From the NCBI GenBank assembly GCA_937959275.1, contig CALGLU010000079.1:1-64000 (forward strand): a stretch of DNA of 64,000 bases. Reading direction: 5' to 3'. The stretch is from an uncultured Saprospiraceae bacterium (GTDB lineage Bacteria; Bacteroidota; Bacteroidia; Chitinophagales; Saprospiraceae). The translations under genes and the position numbers were made by a program. Below, in pieces: positions 1 through 10,900 of this stretch. How positions within the stretch are numbered: position 1 is the first letter of the stretch; each line of letters opens with the position of its first letter. The notes under the pieces are model-generated. The model did no database searches, was not told the DNA's origin, and saw nothing but the letters and a program-made list of their open reading frames with translations.

Positions 1-292
1 AGTAGGCCCCCTTTTTTCTAATCGTTTATCGTTAAATCGATTAGTTACATGCTGTGTAGTCATAAGTATATGTTTTCAACTAAGATAAACATATTAAATT
101 TATATATCATATGTTTTGAGATGTGTCCTAACGTTAGACCAAAGGTTGGCAGGCGCCAAGTGGTGTCTTTCATCTAAGCATTCCTCGCTCTACTTCGTAA
201 CGCACTACATTAATGTGTCACTTTCAGTGCATATATTTTCTTAACTAAAAGAGATTGGAATGCTGCCTCCATGAGGATACATCCGTGAATAC
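1..292. other. Intergenic stretch upstream of the sulfur operon
   Basis: No convincing coding sequence is seen. An imperfect inverted repeat at 18-44 (CTAATCG and CGATTAG arms) lacks a following T-run, so I do not call it a terminator. A short TTGGC/GCCAA palindrome lies near 145-160. Any upstream gene is outside the window. Confidence 0.4.
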
Positions 293-323
293 TTGTATAT
301 ATGAACACATGTTCATATATTTG
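293..323 (+). promoter_or_regulatory. Bacteroidota promoter with embedded ArsR-type palindromic operator
   Basis: TTG at 293-295, a 20-bp spacer and TATATTTG at 316-323 match the Bacteroidota promoter pattern (-33 TTG, -7 TAnnTTTG). Lying in the spacer and over the -7 box is a perfect inverted repeat at 297-320 with 11-bp arms and a 2-bp centre, reading ATATATGAACA-CA-TGTTCATATAT. The TGAACA-N2-TGTTCA core is the layout of ArsR/SmtB-family operators. The start codon follows at 340, so the leader would be only about 10 nt. A bound repressor would block both promoter elements. The regulator gene itself is not visible here. Confidence 0.7.
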
Positions 324-339
324 TGTATAAATAATAAAT

Positions 340-1788
340 ATGAAACATATCGAGCAAATATATACCAATTGTCTAGCGCAGGGATCTTACTTTATCGAGT
401 CAAATGGTGAGGCAGCAGTCATTGACCCATTGAGAGAAACCTTTCCATATATAGAACGAGCAAATGAAAGGGGTGTCAAAATAAAATACATTTTTGAGAC
501 ACACTTTCATGCTGATTTTGTGTCTGGTCATCTTGATCTTGCAAAGAAAACGGGAGCAACGATTGTATATGGTCCGACAGCAGAGACTCAGTTTGAGAAA
601 CATACAGCCATTGATGGAGAACAATTTAGTATTGGTGATCTAAGTATAAAAGCACTTCACACTCCGGGTCATACTCCAGAAAGTACGACTTACTTATTGT
701 TTGATGAGAGGGGTCAAGAACGTGCTATTTTTACAGGAGACACCTTGTTTATAGGAGATGTAGGAAGACCAGATTTAGCTCAAAAGGCATCTGATTTAAC
801 AAAAGAAGATTTGGCTGGCTGGTTATTTGACAGTTTGAGAAATAAAATAATGACACTCCCAGATGATATCATTATTTATCCTGCTCATGGAGCTGGTTCG
901 TCATGTGGTAAAAACATGAGTAGTGAGACATCCGATACATTGGGTAATCAAAAAAAGACGAATTATGCATTACGAGCTGATATGTCTAAGTCTGAATTTA
1001 TAGATGAAGTCACAGCAGACCTGATGCCGCCACCGCAATACTTTGCTAAAAATGCTGCGCTTAATAAAAAGGGATACAGCAGTATTGATGACGCGATGTC
1101 ACAAGGATTAAGACCGCTCTCGCCAGCAGATATACGTGCAATACAAGATGATTCATCTGTAATAATACTAGATGTCAGGGTTCGAGGTCATTTTGTCAAG
1201 GGATTTATTCCTGGCTCATTATTTATCGGATTAGACGGTAGCTTTGCGCCGTGGGTAGGTGCATTAATCACTGACATCAAACAAAAAATAGCTTTGGTAA
1301 TAGAACCTGGCAGAGAAGAAGAAGCTGTAAGAAGACTTGCTAGAGTTGGGTATGACAATGCGATTGGCTTTTTAAAAGGTGGGTTTGATTCGTGGAAAGA
1401 GGCAGGGTACACAGTAGATAAAATTAATAGCATTGATGTCTCCCATTTCACCAATACATTTCCAGATGAACATGGTCGTGGAGATATTGAGGTCATCGAT
1501 GTTAGAAACCCTAATGAATTCGATACTTCACATATAGTCGATGCGATTTCACTACCTTTGGACTTTTTTAACACAACTGATTTTGCTGAGACCATTGCCA
1601 AAGACAAACGATATTATGTGCATTGCAGAAGTGGATTTCGATCAACTATCGCCTCGTCTTTATTGTATAAACAAGGGTACACAAATCTGACCAATGTGAT
1701 TGGAAAATTTGATACAATTAAAGAATCAGAAATTGGGATCGAAGGGTCTTGCCCATCATTATTAATAGAGCAAGCTATCAAATCTTAA
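340..1788 (+). CDS. CstB-like MBL-fold persulfide dioxygenase fused to two rhodanese domains
   Basis: The N-terminal half is a metallo-beta-lactamase-fold domain with the metal motif H55-x-H57-x-D59-H64 (THFHADFVSGH), later HTPGH, GDTLFIGD and PAHGAG motifs, as in ETHE1/persulfide dioxygenases. Two rhodanese modules follow. The first (about residues 260-350) keeps the fold signature LDVRVRGHF but has no cysteine where the active loop should be. The second (about 375-470) has DVRNPNEF and the active-site loop HCRSGFRS with C429. This order (PDO, inactive rhodanese, active rhodanese) is that of Staphylococcus CstB, which turns persulfides into thiosulfate. It is the first gene of a sulfur operon, 22 bp before a SulP transporter. 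A hydrolase of unrelated substrate is less likely because of the rhodanese fusion. Confidence 0.88.
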   Translation: MKHIEQIYTNCLAQGSYFIESNGEAAVIDPLRETFPYIERANERGVKIKYIFETHFHADFVSGHLDLAKKTGATIVYGPTAETQFEKHTAIDGEQFSIGDLSIKALHTPGHTPESTTYLLFDERGQERAIFTGDTLFIGDVGRPDLAQKASDLTKEDLAGWLFDSLRNKIMTLPDDIIIYPAHGAGSSCGKNMSSETSDTLGNQKKTNYALRADMSKSEFIDEVTADLMPPPQYFAKNAALNKKGYSSIDDAMSQGLRPLSPADIRAIQDDSSVIILDVRVRGHFVKGFIPGSLFIGLDGSFAPWVGALITDIKQKIALVIEPGREEEAVRRLARVGYDNAIGFLKGGFDSWKEAGYTVDKINSIDVSHFTNTFPDEHGRGDIEVIDVRNPNEFDTSHIVDAISLPLDFFNTTDFAETIAKDKRYYVHCRSGFRSTIASSLLYKQGYTNLTNVIGKFDTIKESEIGIEGSCPSLLIEQAIKS

Positions 1789-1810
1789 TTTTTTAGAATA
1801 AGACTAAATT

Positions 1811-3481
1811 TTGAAGTTTTCAATCCCTTTAAAGGATTATAACATATCGATTTTCAGAAAGGATTTCATAGCTGCTTTGACAGTTGTGGTGCTTATCATA
1901 CCACAAGGTATGGCCTATGCAGTGTTAACTGGCGTACCTCCGATCTATGGTCTATATGCTTTTCTTGTCCCCTTATTCATATACCCGCTCTTTGGATCAT
2001 CTCCATTCTTGTCAGTTGGCCCCGTAGCCATTGTGTCCATTTTAGTGGCTACTGGATTATGTCACTTTGCTGAACCTATGTCTGCAGAGTACATACAACT
2101 TGCCATCTTAGTGTCTTTAATAGCAGGCGCAATGCAGTTTGCATTGTCAATTCTGAAGGCAGGATTTTTGGTTAATTTTTTATCACACCCCGTACTCGCA
2201 GGGTTCACTTCAGGCGCTGCCGTTATCATTATCATTAGTCAATTAAAACACGCATTAGGCGCTAGTTTTGAACGACAGTCTAATATTTTCAATTCGCTCA
2301 AAGAGCTTCTTTTAAAAATTCCAGATCTACATATCATCACATTAGTCTTTTTTCTATCAACACTATTTGGAATATTATTACTAAAACGGATTAAACAATC
2401 ATTTCCATCTTATCTGTTTTTTATACTGCTTACAAGCCTATTAATTTACTATGTAGGTTTAGATAAAGAGGTTCATGTCATTGGATCAGTACCCTCAGGC
2501 CTACCACAATTTACAAATCCATTCGTAGTAAATCTTGACACCATAATTGCACTATTACCACTATCGATGCTTGTTTGCTTTGTCAGTTTTGTAGAGTCAT
2601 TATCTATAGCTAAATCGCTCGCTGCGCGAAATGGAAACATGTCCGTCGATCCTGACAAAGAACTTCTTGGACTTGGTTTGGCAAAAATAGGTGGAGCTTT
2701 TTTTCAAGCTTTTCCGAATACAGGAAGTTTTAGTCGCAGTGCTATCAATGCTTCTGTTGGTGCCAAAACGGGGGTATCCTCATTAATTGCTGCTTGCTTG
2801 GTGGGTATATCATTATTATTTTTTACATCATTATTTTACTACATTGCCTACCCTGTTCTTGCAGCCATTATCGTTTCAGCCGTCCTTAAATTAATCGATT
2901 ATAAAGAAGCCTTACACCTCTATAAATCTGACCGTGGTGACTTTTGGGTTTTCATGCTTACATTTACATTTACGTTAGTTTTTGGTGTACAATATGGCAT
3001 ACTTGGTGGGATTTGTGTCTCCTTATTTCTCATTTTAAAAAGAGCCTCTGAGCCTCACGTGGCTATACTTGGTAAAATAGATAATAGTGGGATATATCGA
3101 AATATTGACCGATTTGATGAAGCAGAGACGGACGACGAAGTCTTGATTATTCGATATGATGAAGATATCTTTTTTGCAAATGCTGAGCACTTTTACTCCA
3201 CTGTGATGGATGAACTTAAAAAGCGGTCTCAGATAAAATATCTAATTTTAGATATGTCTTCTGTTAGTAATATTGATAGCACTGGAATAAAACAATTCAA
3301 AATACTCATTCAAAATATTCAGGCAGGTCAGGTACATATCCATATATCTGGACCAAAGGGCCCATTGAGAGATCGGTTAAAACAAGAAGGGATTATGGAG
3401 CTAATTGGAAAAGAGAATCATCATTTAAATATTGAAAAATCAATGCAATCCATTAATAAACCAAAAACCTTTATGATTTAA
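1811..3481 (+). CDS. SulP-family anion transporter with STAS domain
   Basis: Integral membrane protein of 556 residues with about 10-12 hydrophobic segments. It has the SulP signature near the N-terminus (LTVVVLIIPQGMAYAVLTGVPPIYGLY) and a C-terminal cytoplasmic STAS domain (about residues 440-545, with LDMSSVSNIDSTGIKQF). SulP proteins move sulfate, bicarbonate or other anions. The start is a TTG codon; the residues just after it (PLKDYNISIFRKDFIAA) match the usual SulP N-terminus, so a later start would truncate the family domain. It lies 22 bp after the CstB-like gene, which suggests export or import of sulfate, sulfite or thiosulfate. The substrate is inferred from context. Confidence 0.88.
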   Translation: MKFSIPLKDYNISIFRKDFIAALTVVVLIIPQGMAYAVLTGVPPIYGLYAFLVPLFIYPLFGSSPFLSVGPVAIVSILVATGLCHFAEPMSAEYIQLAILVSLIAGAMQFALSILKAGFLVNFLSHPVLAGFTSGAAVIIIISQLKHALGASFERQSNIFNSLKELLLKIPDLHIITLVFFLSTLFGILLLKRIKQSFPSYLFFILLTSLLIYYVGLDKEVHVIGSVPSGLPQFTNPFVVNLDTIIALLPLSMLVCFVSFVESLSIAKSLAARNGNMSVDPDKELLGLGLAKIGGAFFQAFPNTGSFSRSAINASVGAKTGVSSLIAACLVGISLLFFTSLFYYIAYPVLAAIIVSAVLKLIDYKEALHLYKSDRGDFWVFMLTFTFTLVFGVQYGILGGICVSLFLILKRASEPHVAILGKIDNSGIYRNIDRFDEAETDDEVLIIRYDEDIFFANAEHFYSTVMDELKKRSQIKYLILDMSSVSNIDSTGIKQFKILIQNIQAGQVHIHISGPKGPLRDRLKQEGIMELIGKENHHLNIEKSMQSINKPKTFMI

Positions 3482-3537
3482 ATGGCCCTTAAAGTCAAAT
3501 GAATTGACAGATTAAATAATAGAATTCAAATTTTAAA

Positions 3538-3876
3538 ATGAATCATTGTGAAATTCCCAGATGGCAACAAATTAAGCAAACATTGCACAACTTATCATAT
3601 GTAGCCTTTATGAGTGCTGCAGCTGCGGACCCCAAAGCTGTTTTACTGGATGCAAGAACACCTGAAGAATTTACGCGCAACACTCTATCGCATTCAATTA
3701 ATGTCAACTATCTATCTGAGCAACTCGCAGACGAGCTAGAAGCACTTCCAATTGATAAGACCTATTATGTATTTTGTCAAACAGGAAGACGAAGCTTGCG
3801 AGTCTGTGTTTTATTGAGAAATATCGGATATGAAGTGATTAATCTTGATGAGGGACTTGCTTCAAAAGATCAATGA
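3538..3876 (+). CDS. Single-domain rhodanese-like sulfurtransferase
   Basis: A 112-residue protein made of one rhodanese domain. It has the LLDARTPEEF motif at the start of the fold and the active loop FCQTGRRS with catalytic C80. Such proteins carry sulfane sulfur as a cysteine persulfide and pass it to an acceptor. It is third in the operon after the persulfide dioxygenase and SulP genes (56-bp gap) and could feed persulfide to the dioxygenase or take sulfur from thiosulfate. The N-terminal 35 residues before the motif are not family-specific. No signal peptide is seen, so it is cytoplasmic. Confidence 0.85.
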   Translation: MNHCEIPRWQQIKQTLHNLSYVAFMSAAAADPKAVLLDARTPEEFTRNTLSHSINVNYLSEQLADELEALPIDKTYYVFCQTGRRSLRVCVLLRNIGYEVINLDEGLASKDQ

Positions 3877-4406
3877 ACATTATTCACTATGTTCTACCCC
3901 TTTGAAAACCCTAAGGCAAAAACCTCAATTAACGCATATATATAAAACGTACTCTTTAAATAATGACCTTTAAGTTGTCTAATTGATCCTTTACAATCAC
4001 CAAAGCCATCACTAATGTCGTATAGAATACATGACTAAAACTAAATATTAAAGTAGATTTATTACATTACATCTGGTAAGTTGTGTACATCTCTTCTCAT
4101 TGCAAACATTCAATTCACTGAAATGAGAAAAGTTTACTCAATTAGTCCGCGTACTGTTTATTATAGTTGGTTCTTCACAAATTTTATAGTTTCAATAGGG
4201 GTTTCGGTGTTATTTATCGAGTATAAGTAACAACGACGTAATGTCGTATTGAAACATATTACTTAAAACAGTTAATAACAAATTTAAACTACTATTCGTA
4301 ATTTTTAAAATACTCTAAATACGTCTGAAAAGTTATCATCCTGGCGTATTTAACTTCTTAGCCTTCTTAATAAGGCAACTTTATCCTGTCCGGTTAACAG
4401 TGCACA
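3877..4406. other. 530-bp intergenic stretch
   Basis: AT-rich spacer between the rhodanese gene and the large secreted protein gene. No open frame with protein-like composition, no repeat family found elsewhere in the window and no strong terminator hairpin were seen. Confidence 0.4.
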
Positions 4407-4414
4407 TAATTTTG
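4407..4414 (+). promoter_or_regulatory. Candidate -7 element (TAATTTTG)
   Basis: TAATTTTG fits the Bacteroidota -7 consensus TAnnTTTG and ends 23 bp before the ATG of the secreted glycosidase-like gene. No clear TTG is found about 20 bp upstream, so the -33 part is weak. Confidence 0.4.
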
Positions 4415-4437
4415 ATTCGTAACATTCAACATTTGAT

Positions 4438-7400
4438 ATGAAATTTATCCGCATTAGCCACCTGCCTCTATTCTTTTTATTTATCGTTCCATATTCAAAC
4501 GCTCAAAACTGCACCACTAATTATGGCATTAATCTAGGCAAAGTCACTGCCTGGAAAACAGAATGGCAATTCGTCAATATTGCTCATAACTCGTTAGGTT
4601 GGTTTCCACCAAATCCAGTTCCAGATTTTAATGACCGAATCGATGAATCATTATTAACAGCTGATAAATATTTACCTGCTGGTCAGTCTGGATTACTTGC
4701 TGTTGTTTGGGACGCCCCAGAACGATTCTCCGAAAATTTTGTATTAACCTATTCCGGCAATGCAGATGTAAGTATTTATCTGGACCAAAATCATGACATA
4801 ACAGTTACACTAGATCAACCAGGGCGCATTGAATTTTCTTTGAATAATGAAAAATCATTTTTTGTCAAGGTCACAGCAAATACATCTACTCAGTTTATTT
4901 CTGACTTAAGAATAACAAAAGCATCTCAGGAATTTTTAACACAAGTCTATGATCCGGTATATTTGCAAGACTTAGCGAATTACAAAGTCATCCGATTTCT
5001 AGATTTTGGAAAAATTAATGATAGTCAAGTCAAAGAAATTTCAGACTATCCCACCTCAAGTGCTATCCTTCAAAATGAAGTCTCACTGGAAAACATGATT
5101 ACTTTAGCAAACACGTTGGGCGCCGACCCGTGGTTTTGTATACCTATGCAAGCGTCAAATAATTTTGTCACCCAATGGGCACAAACAATAAAAAACACAC
5201 TCAATCCTAATTTAAATGTAAGAATTGAGCTTTCCAATGAAGTCTGGAATACTGGCTTTTCACAAGCACATGAAGCCGTCACTCTTGGTCAACAATCTGG
5301 TGTGTTAGGCAATACAAACAACAACGACCGACCAGCTTACTATGGGTATAGATCAGCAGAAATTCATAAAATATTTGAGAATGTATTTTCAAGCGGTGGT
5401 CCTGCTCCCAATCTCATCAAAGTTGTCGCCTGGCAAGCAGCAAGCACATGGCATACTGAAAATTACGTACTACCCTATTACAAACTACCCTATGGCGCAA
5501 ATTTTATTCCTGATGAATTATCTATTGCTCCATACTTTGGAGGACGATTAGGATGGGATACGTTAAAGTTAAATGGGGATACGATACTAATTGGCCAAGA
5601 AGTGGACCTGTGGAACCTAAATCAATTATTCGAACAAATGGAGAACGGCACTGAATATGGTGGAGCTGGATCATTAGAAGAGGCACTAGACTGGACAGCA
5701 TCGTACATGACATTAGCTACAAATGAGAACCTAACTTTATCTCTTTATGAAGGCGGACAACATTTAGCAGCAGCTAACTCATTGAAACAAACGACGGGTT
5801 TAGTCTATTTTTTTATTGATGCCAACAATGATCCAAGAATGGGTGACCTGTACATGACATATCTAAATAGCCTTAAAAATTTGGGTGTCGGAGCCATTGC
5901 TCTTTACAATAGTGAAAGTGTATACGATCATGCAGGTAGCTGGGGCTTGAAAAATTACATTGGGCAGCCTAATAATGAGACCCATAAGTATCTTGCCTAT
6001 TCAAATTTTATTGATAATAATCCTCCTCCATTCAATTGCAATCAATGTACTGAAGTCGGTCAGGTATGTGATGACAATGACCCTAATACTGAAAATGATA
6101 TTTACGACTCTAATTGTAATTGTACAGGAACAACAATCGAAAACTGTACCATGGGATATGGTGTGAACCTCGGTTCGATCGAGGCCTTTCAATCTGAATG
6201 GGAATTCGTCAACATCGCACACCATTCATTAGCTTGGTTTCCACCAAATCAAGACCCTATTTGGGGCAATTGGTTAAGTGAAAGTCAACTCACTGATGAC
6301 AATTATTTGCCAGCTGGACAATCCGGTATTTTATCTGTAATATGGGGAGCACCTATACCAATTAGTGGAGATTTCGTTGTCACCTACGATGGCAGCTCAG
6401 ACTTAACTATTTACCCTAATAATAATATAACAGTCAACTCGATTGTCCAAGGACGAATAGAATTTACGGCTATTAATATGACTTCATTATTTCTTGAAGT
6501 GACTGCCAATACCACCAATCAATCTGTGTCAGATATTCGCGTAACAAAACAGGAATTTGAAAACTTAAATCAAATCTTTAGTCCTCTTTTTTTAAATGAT
6601 AATCAACACAACTCAATTCTCAGATTTTCTGATTATCTACACATTAATAACAGTCAAGTATCTGAAATCTCCGACTATCCGCCATCCAATGCTTTATTTC
6701 AAAATAAAGTCTCTTTAGAAAATATAATTGAGCTATCAAATGAGCTCAATGCTGATCCCTGGATAAACATACCCTTACTTGCCAGTGATGCTTTTGTGAC
6801 CACATGGGCACAGCAAATTAAGAATGATCTTGACTCACATTTGAAAGTCAGAGTAGAACTGTCAAGTGAGATTTGGAATCCAAATAATTCTCAGCACGAA
6901 CAATCTGGTGCTTTAGCCAGGCAATTAGGAATTCATTTTAGTGGTCTTGACTGGGATGATGCACCGGCATATTACGGCTATCGCTCTGCTCAAATTCATG
7001 ATATCTTTGAGACTGTATTTAATTCAGGAGGTAGTGCCCCTGAATTAATTAAAGTCATTGCCTGGGAGGCCACAAACCCATCCAACCTTCGAGGAAAAGT
7101 ATTACCATTATATCGCTCAGTTTGTGGTTTGGATTGTAAGCCAGATGAAATCGCCATTGCACCATATTTTGGGAAGAGTCTTGGTGACCCAACTCATGAA
7201 GCGAACGTTCAAACATGGAATAATGATGATCTCATTGATCATTTGCTAATCGGAAATCTTATAAACGGGGAGGGTCAAATTCAACATTCATTAAATCATG
7301 TTGATACATATTTGAATGTCATTCAACAAGAAGAGATAGCTTCACTTTCACTCTATGCTGGTGGTCAGCATTTAGTTGGTTATGAGGGAGTTGAAAATAA

Positions 7401-7854
7401 TCAAACGATTACAGATTTATTTACTTCAACAAATAGATATGCTCGAATGCAAGAGGTATATACAACTTATCTCAATGGATTGCAAAGCCGGGGCGTCCAT
7501 GCCATGTGCATGTACAATAGCAGCAGCACATATAATAAATGGGGTTCTTGGGGATTAAAAGAAGTTATTGGTCAAAACGAATTAAACACACCGAAATATT
7601 TAGCATATAAAAATTTCATTCAATCAAATCATTTACCAGTCAATTGTGAAACAGACTGCGAATTAAATAAGACACTAGACGACCAGTTAATTTACTCTGG
7701 TATTTACGAGGCCCAAAATCTCATCAGCTCCAGAAATGGAATTGTCATCACCCCTGGAAATGTTACGTTTAGGGGAAACACAATATGTCTGGATCAAAAT
7801 TTCATTGTTGATCAAGGTGCTACATTTCTAGCTGAAATTGCACCGTGCAATTAA
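4438..7854 (+). CDS. Secreted tandem-duplicated glycoside hydrolase-like protein (second copy catalytically degenerate)
   Basis: 1138 residues with a Sec signal peptide (cleavage likely near NAQ-N, residue 23). Two homologous halves of about 530 residues (about 25-535 and 567-1075) each start with CTxxYGxNLG and contain a small beta-rich part followed by a TIM-barrel-like part. They are joined by a Cys-rich linker of the CDDNDPNTENDIYDSNCNC type. Copy 1 has ELSNEVWN (N267-E268) and LYEGGQHL (E438), which look like the acid/base and nucleophile pair of clan GH-A glycosidases. Copy 2 has ELSSEIWN (S810-E811) and LYAGGQHL (A974), so the presumed nucleophile is lost. The C-terminal about 50 residues form a short beta-helix-like module also seen in the next gene. 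I do not recognise a specific enzyme family; the glycosidase role is inferred from motifs and from the pectate lyase next door. Confidence 0.75.
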   Translation: MKFIRISHLPLFFLFIVPYSNAQNCTTNYGINLGKVTAWKTEWQFVNIAHNSLGWFPPNPVPDFNDRIDESLLTADKYLPAGQSGLLAVVWDAPERFSENFVLTYSGNADVSIYLDQNHDITVTLDQPGRIEFSLNNEKSFFVKVTANTSTQFISDLRITKASQEFLTQVYDPVYLQDLANYKVIRFLDFGKINDSQVKEISDYPTSSAILQNEVSLENMITLANTLGADPWFCIPMQASNNFVTQWAQTIKNTLNPNLNVRIELSNEVWNTGFSQAHEAVTLGQQSGVLGNTNNNDRPAYYGYRSAEIHKIFENVFSSGGPAPNLIKVVAWQAASTWHTENYVLPYYKLPYGANFIPDELSIAPYFGGRLGWDTLKLNGDTILIGQEVDLWNLNQLFEQMENGTEYGGAGSLEEALDWTASYMTLATNENLTLSLYEGGQHLAAANSLKQTTGLVYFFIDANNDPRMGDLYMTYLNSLKNLGVGAIALYNSESVYDHAGSWGLKNYIGQPNNETHKYLAYSNFIDNNPPPFNCNQCTEVGQVCDDNDPNTENDIYDSNCNCTGTTIENCTMGYGVNLGSIEAFQSEWEFVNIAHHSLAWFPPNQDPIWGNWLSESQLTDDNYLPAGQSGILSVIWGAPIPISGDFVVTYDGSSDLTIYPNNNITVNSIVQGRIEFTAINMTSLFLEVTANTTNQSVSDIRVTKQEFENLNQIFSPLFLNDNQHNSILRFSDYLHINNSQVSEISDYPPSNALFQNKVSLENIIELSNELNADPWINIPLLASDAFVTTWAQQIKNDLDSHLKVRVELSSEIWNPNNSQHEQSGALARQLGIHFSGLDWDDAPAYYGYRSAQIHDIFETVFNSGGSAPELIKVIAWEATNPSNLRGKVLPLYRSVCGLDCKPDEIAIAPYFGKSLGDPTHEANVQTWNNDDLIDHLLIGNLINGEGQIQHSLNHVDTYLNVIQQEEIASLSLYAGGQHLVGYEGVENNQTITDLFTSTNRYARMQEVYTTYLNGLQSRGVHAMCMYNSSSTYNKWGSWGLKEVIGQNELNTPKYLAYKNFIQSNHLPVNCETDCELNKTLDDQLIYSGIYEAQNLISSRNGIVITPGNVTFRGNTICLDQNFIVDQGATFLAEIAPCN

Positions 7855-7924
7855 ATATTATTTATCACTAAACAGTCTGCTTTTAATTAAACCATAACTA
7901 ATCAAATTATACAACATCGATCAT

Positions 7925-10900
7925 ATGAAAAATCATACCCACAACAATAGCTTCCCTACGGTTATAACAATGATAGTTTTCCTGTTTTCAGGATTGCATT
8001 TTGGATTTTCAATTGAACATTGCCCAAAAGATAAAGAGCCAATAGTCAAGCCAATCCTGTCAAATGAAAATGATTTGTCCTGTACTGGTACTACACATAG
8101 TGCAGCAACAGAATCCATGATGCCCCCTGCATTCCCAGGTGCAGTGGGATACGGCCAAAATACTCTTGGTGGTCGAGGAGGTCAGGTTATATACGTTACG
8201 AATCTAAATACAAATGGTCCAGGAAGTTTTAAGGCCGCTTGTGAAGCCTCAGGTCCAAGGATAGTCGTATTTAGAGTAGGCGGACAGATCACATTCTCAA
8301 ATTCAGATAAAATCACAATTTCAAATGACTACATAACCATTGCCGGTGAAACCGCTCCTGGTGATGGTATTGTCCTCGTAGGTGATGCTACGATAAGGAA
8401 TGTAAAATTCGTCATCACTGCAGATCATGTCATCATTCGAAATATTGCATTTAGACCAGGTTCAGGACCTGAATTGAACTGTCCAGATGGTGATACAGAT
8501 ATCGATGCTATATATAACACTGGAGACAATGTTATTATTGATCATTGTTCGATGGCATTTACAACTGATGAAATATTTTCTAGTCATCAAACTCAGAATG
8601 TGACAGTATCAAATACCTTGATGACACATCCATTGCAATATGCAAACCACTATTACAATTGTGAATCAAATCATCCTGAGTATGGAACCCACATTAACCA
8701 TGGTCGTGGACCCATGGCCTGGGGTGACAATGCCAATCGCATCAGTGCTACATTTTATAGAAATTTAATTGGACATATAGAAGCTAGAGCTCCTGCCACA
8801 AGATGGGGACATACGCAAGTCATCAATAATATTACATTCAATCATGAAACCGGAATGCAGTTTGGCGGAGTAGGTACTATTGATAGAACAGATGTGATTG
8901 GCAACATATTTCTAGGCGGGAACAATAGTAATTATGGTAACACCAAAATGAGAGATGTAGAGGTCATTCAATGGAATAACAGTGACAATGATTACAAAAT
9001 GTACCTTGAAAACAATTATGGTTTGAGACGTCAACATCCTCAGATTAACGAATGGCACATTACTCATATTCCTAACCATGGAGAATCATTACATAGGGTT
9101 AACTCACACCAAACACCCAACCATCCTCCTAAAAATGATGCAATAGATAATTACTATGAACTGCCCGGCACTATAGGTGCTCGTGCACGCATGTGGGATA
9201 GTAGTAAAAATACCGTTGATAAAATTGCTGTTAGAGATTTGTTACAAAGGACTCAAGCTGGTTGGATAGACCACCCCTCTGAGATTGTCCCTACATGGCC
9301 TAATCTAGGATATGGTACAGCTACAACATACCCTGATAGTGATGGCGATGGCATTGATGACAATTGGGAGGCTTACTTTGGTGACAATCTTATACAAGAT
9401 GCATATACCATTAGTAACGAATACACGAATATAGAATGCTTTCTACATGAGCTTGCTGGTGATGATGTACTCTATAGTGATATTGACAATGATGGAATGC
9501 CAAATTATTGGGAAGACAAGTTTAATGTGTCTTCACCAGGAGCAGATCATGACAATGATGGCTTATCTAATCTCAATGAATATCATAATAGAACGGATCC
9601 ACGAAATACTGACACAGATGGTGATGGCGCAAGCGACAATGAAGAAATAAACTTCGGCGTAGATCCGAATAATAATTTAGTTTACCCCAGTCTGTTTCAA
9701 GATGAAAACAATCTTTTGGAAAATGCATACTTTGAACATTCAAGTTTGACTGATTGGAGTAGTCCAGCAAATCTAAACTATGCATTAAGTCCAGCTAGAA
9801 CACAATTAAAATCAGCCAAGGTAACTGGAAGAAGCTCCGCTGAACAAGGATTGGACCAAAACATAAAACCAATCTTAGATACATATGGACCAGGTAGCTA
9901 CACGTTTATGGGCTACATGCTCTCTCAATATGGGGTCCCTAATGCAGCAGGCATGGCCGATATCTGGTTACAATACAACAACAGTTGGATCAATGCAGGT
10001 TCTGTCACAGCAGCCATTAATGATAAGACATGGATGAAGCTAGACAAGACCATTAACTTGAATTGGTCTGGAACACTTCAGGCTGCAGTCATCCGCTTTA
10101 GGACATCTAATACGATTGACTTTTTTGTAGATGATGCTTCGTTAACAACTACCAATGTCATTGGATGTGATCCAGCTGCTGGTACACCATGTAACGATAA
10201 CGATCCATGTACTACAGGCGATATTGTCAATTCATCATGTATTTGTTTAGGTATGTTTGCTGATTCAGATGGAGATGGAGTTTGCGATGCCATTGATATT
10301 TGTCCCGGATCTAATGATGATTTAGATGCTGACAATGATGGTATCCCAGATGGTTGTGATATTTGTGATGGAAATTGTACTAGTGGTATTCCTTTCTGTA
10401 ACATATCACCACCACCATCGATTAATGGATTTGTAGGCGACTGGGTGGGACATGATTACTACGATATTGATAAGACAATTGCCGGATCGAACCCTAACAA
10501 CAATGACGATCTTGATGCTCGTTTCAAACTTTCTTGGGATAATGATAACTTCTACATATTTGTATTTATTCTAGATGATTTTAGAATTAAGGATTCTCCT
10601 TCCACTGAAGCTTGGAGAGATGATAGTGTAGAGTTACTGATAGATGGCGGTGGAGAAGGAACGACTACTCACGATGCTAATGATCGTAGAATTTTATTCC
10701 GGTATGACGACAATAACATTTACAATTTTGAAGGAGGAGATACTACTGGAATTGAATTTTCACAACACTCAGGAAGCTACAATGAGATTGAAATCAAACT
10801 ACCTTGGTCATTTATTGGTGTCAGTCCATACGATGGAATGAGTATCGGTTTTGATATACACGTATATGACGATGATGATGGTGGATTTGCAGATACAAAA

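Noticed and set aside
18..44. Possible terminator hairpin at the window start
   Set aside because: The stem has a bulge and there is no T-run on the 3' side of either strand.
1188..1607. 139-codon minus-strand frame opposite the CstB-like gene
   Set aside because: Opposite two well-conserved rhodanese modules; low-complexity Ser-rich composition typical of antisense shadows.
10078..10404. 108-codon minus-strand frame opposite the pectate lyase gene
   Set aside because: Produced by the Asp-rich calcium repeats on the plus strand.
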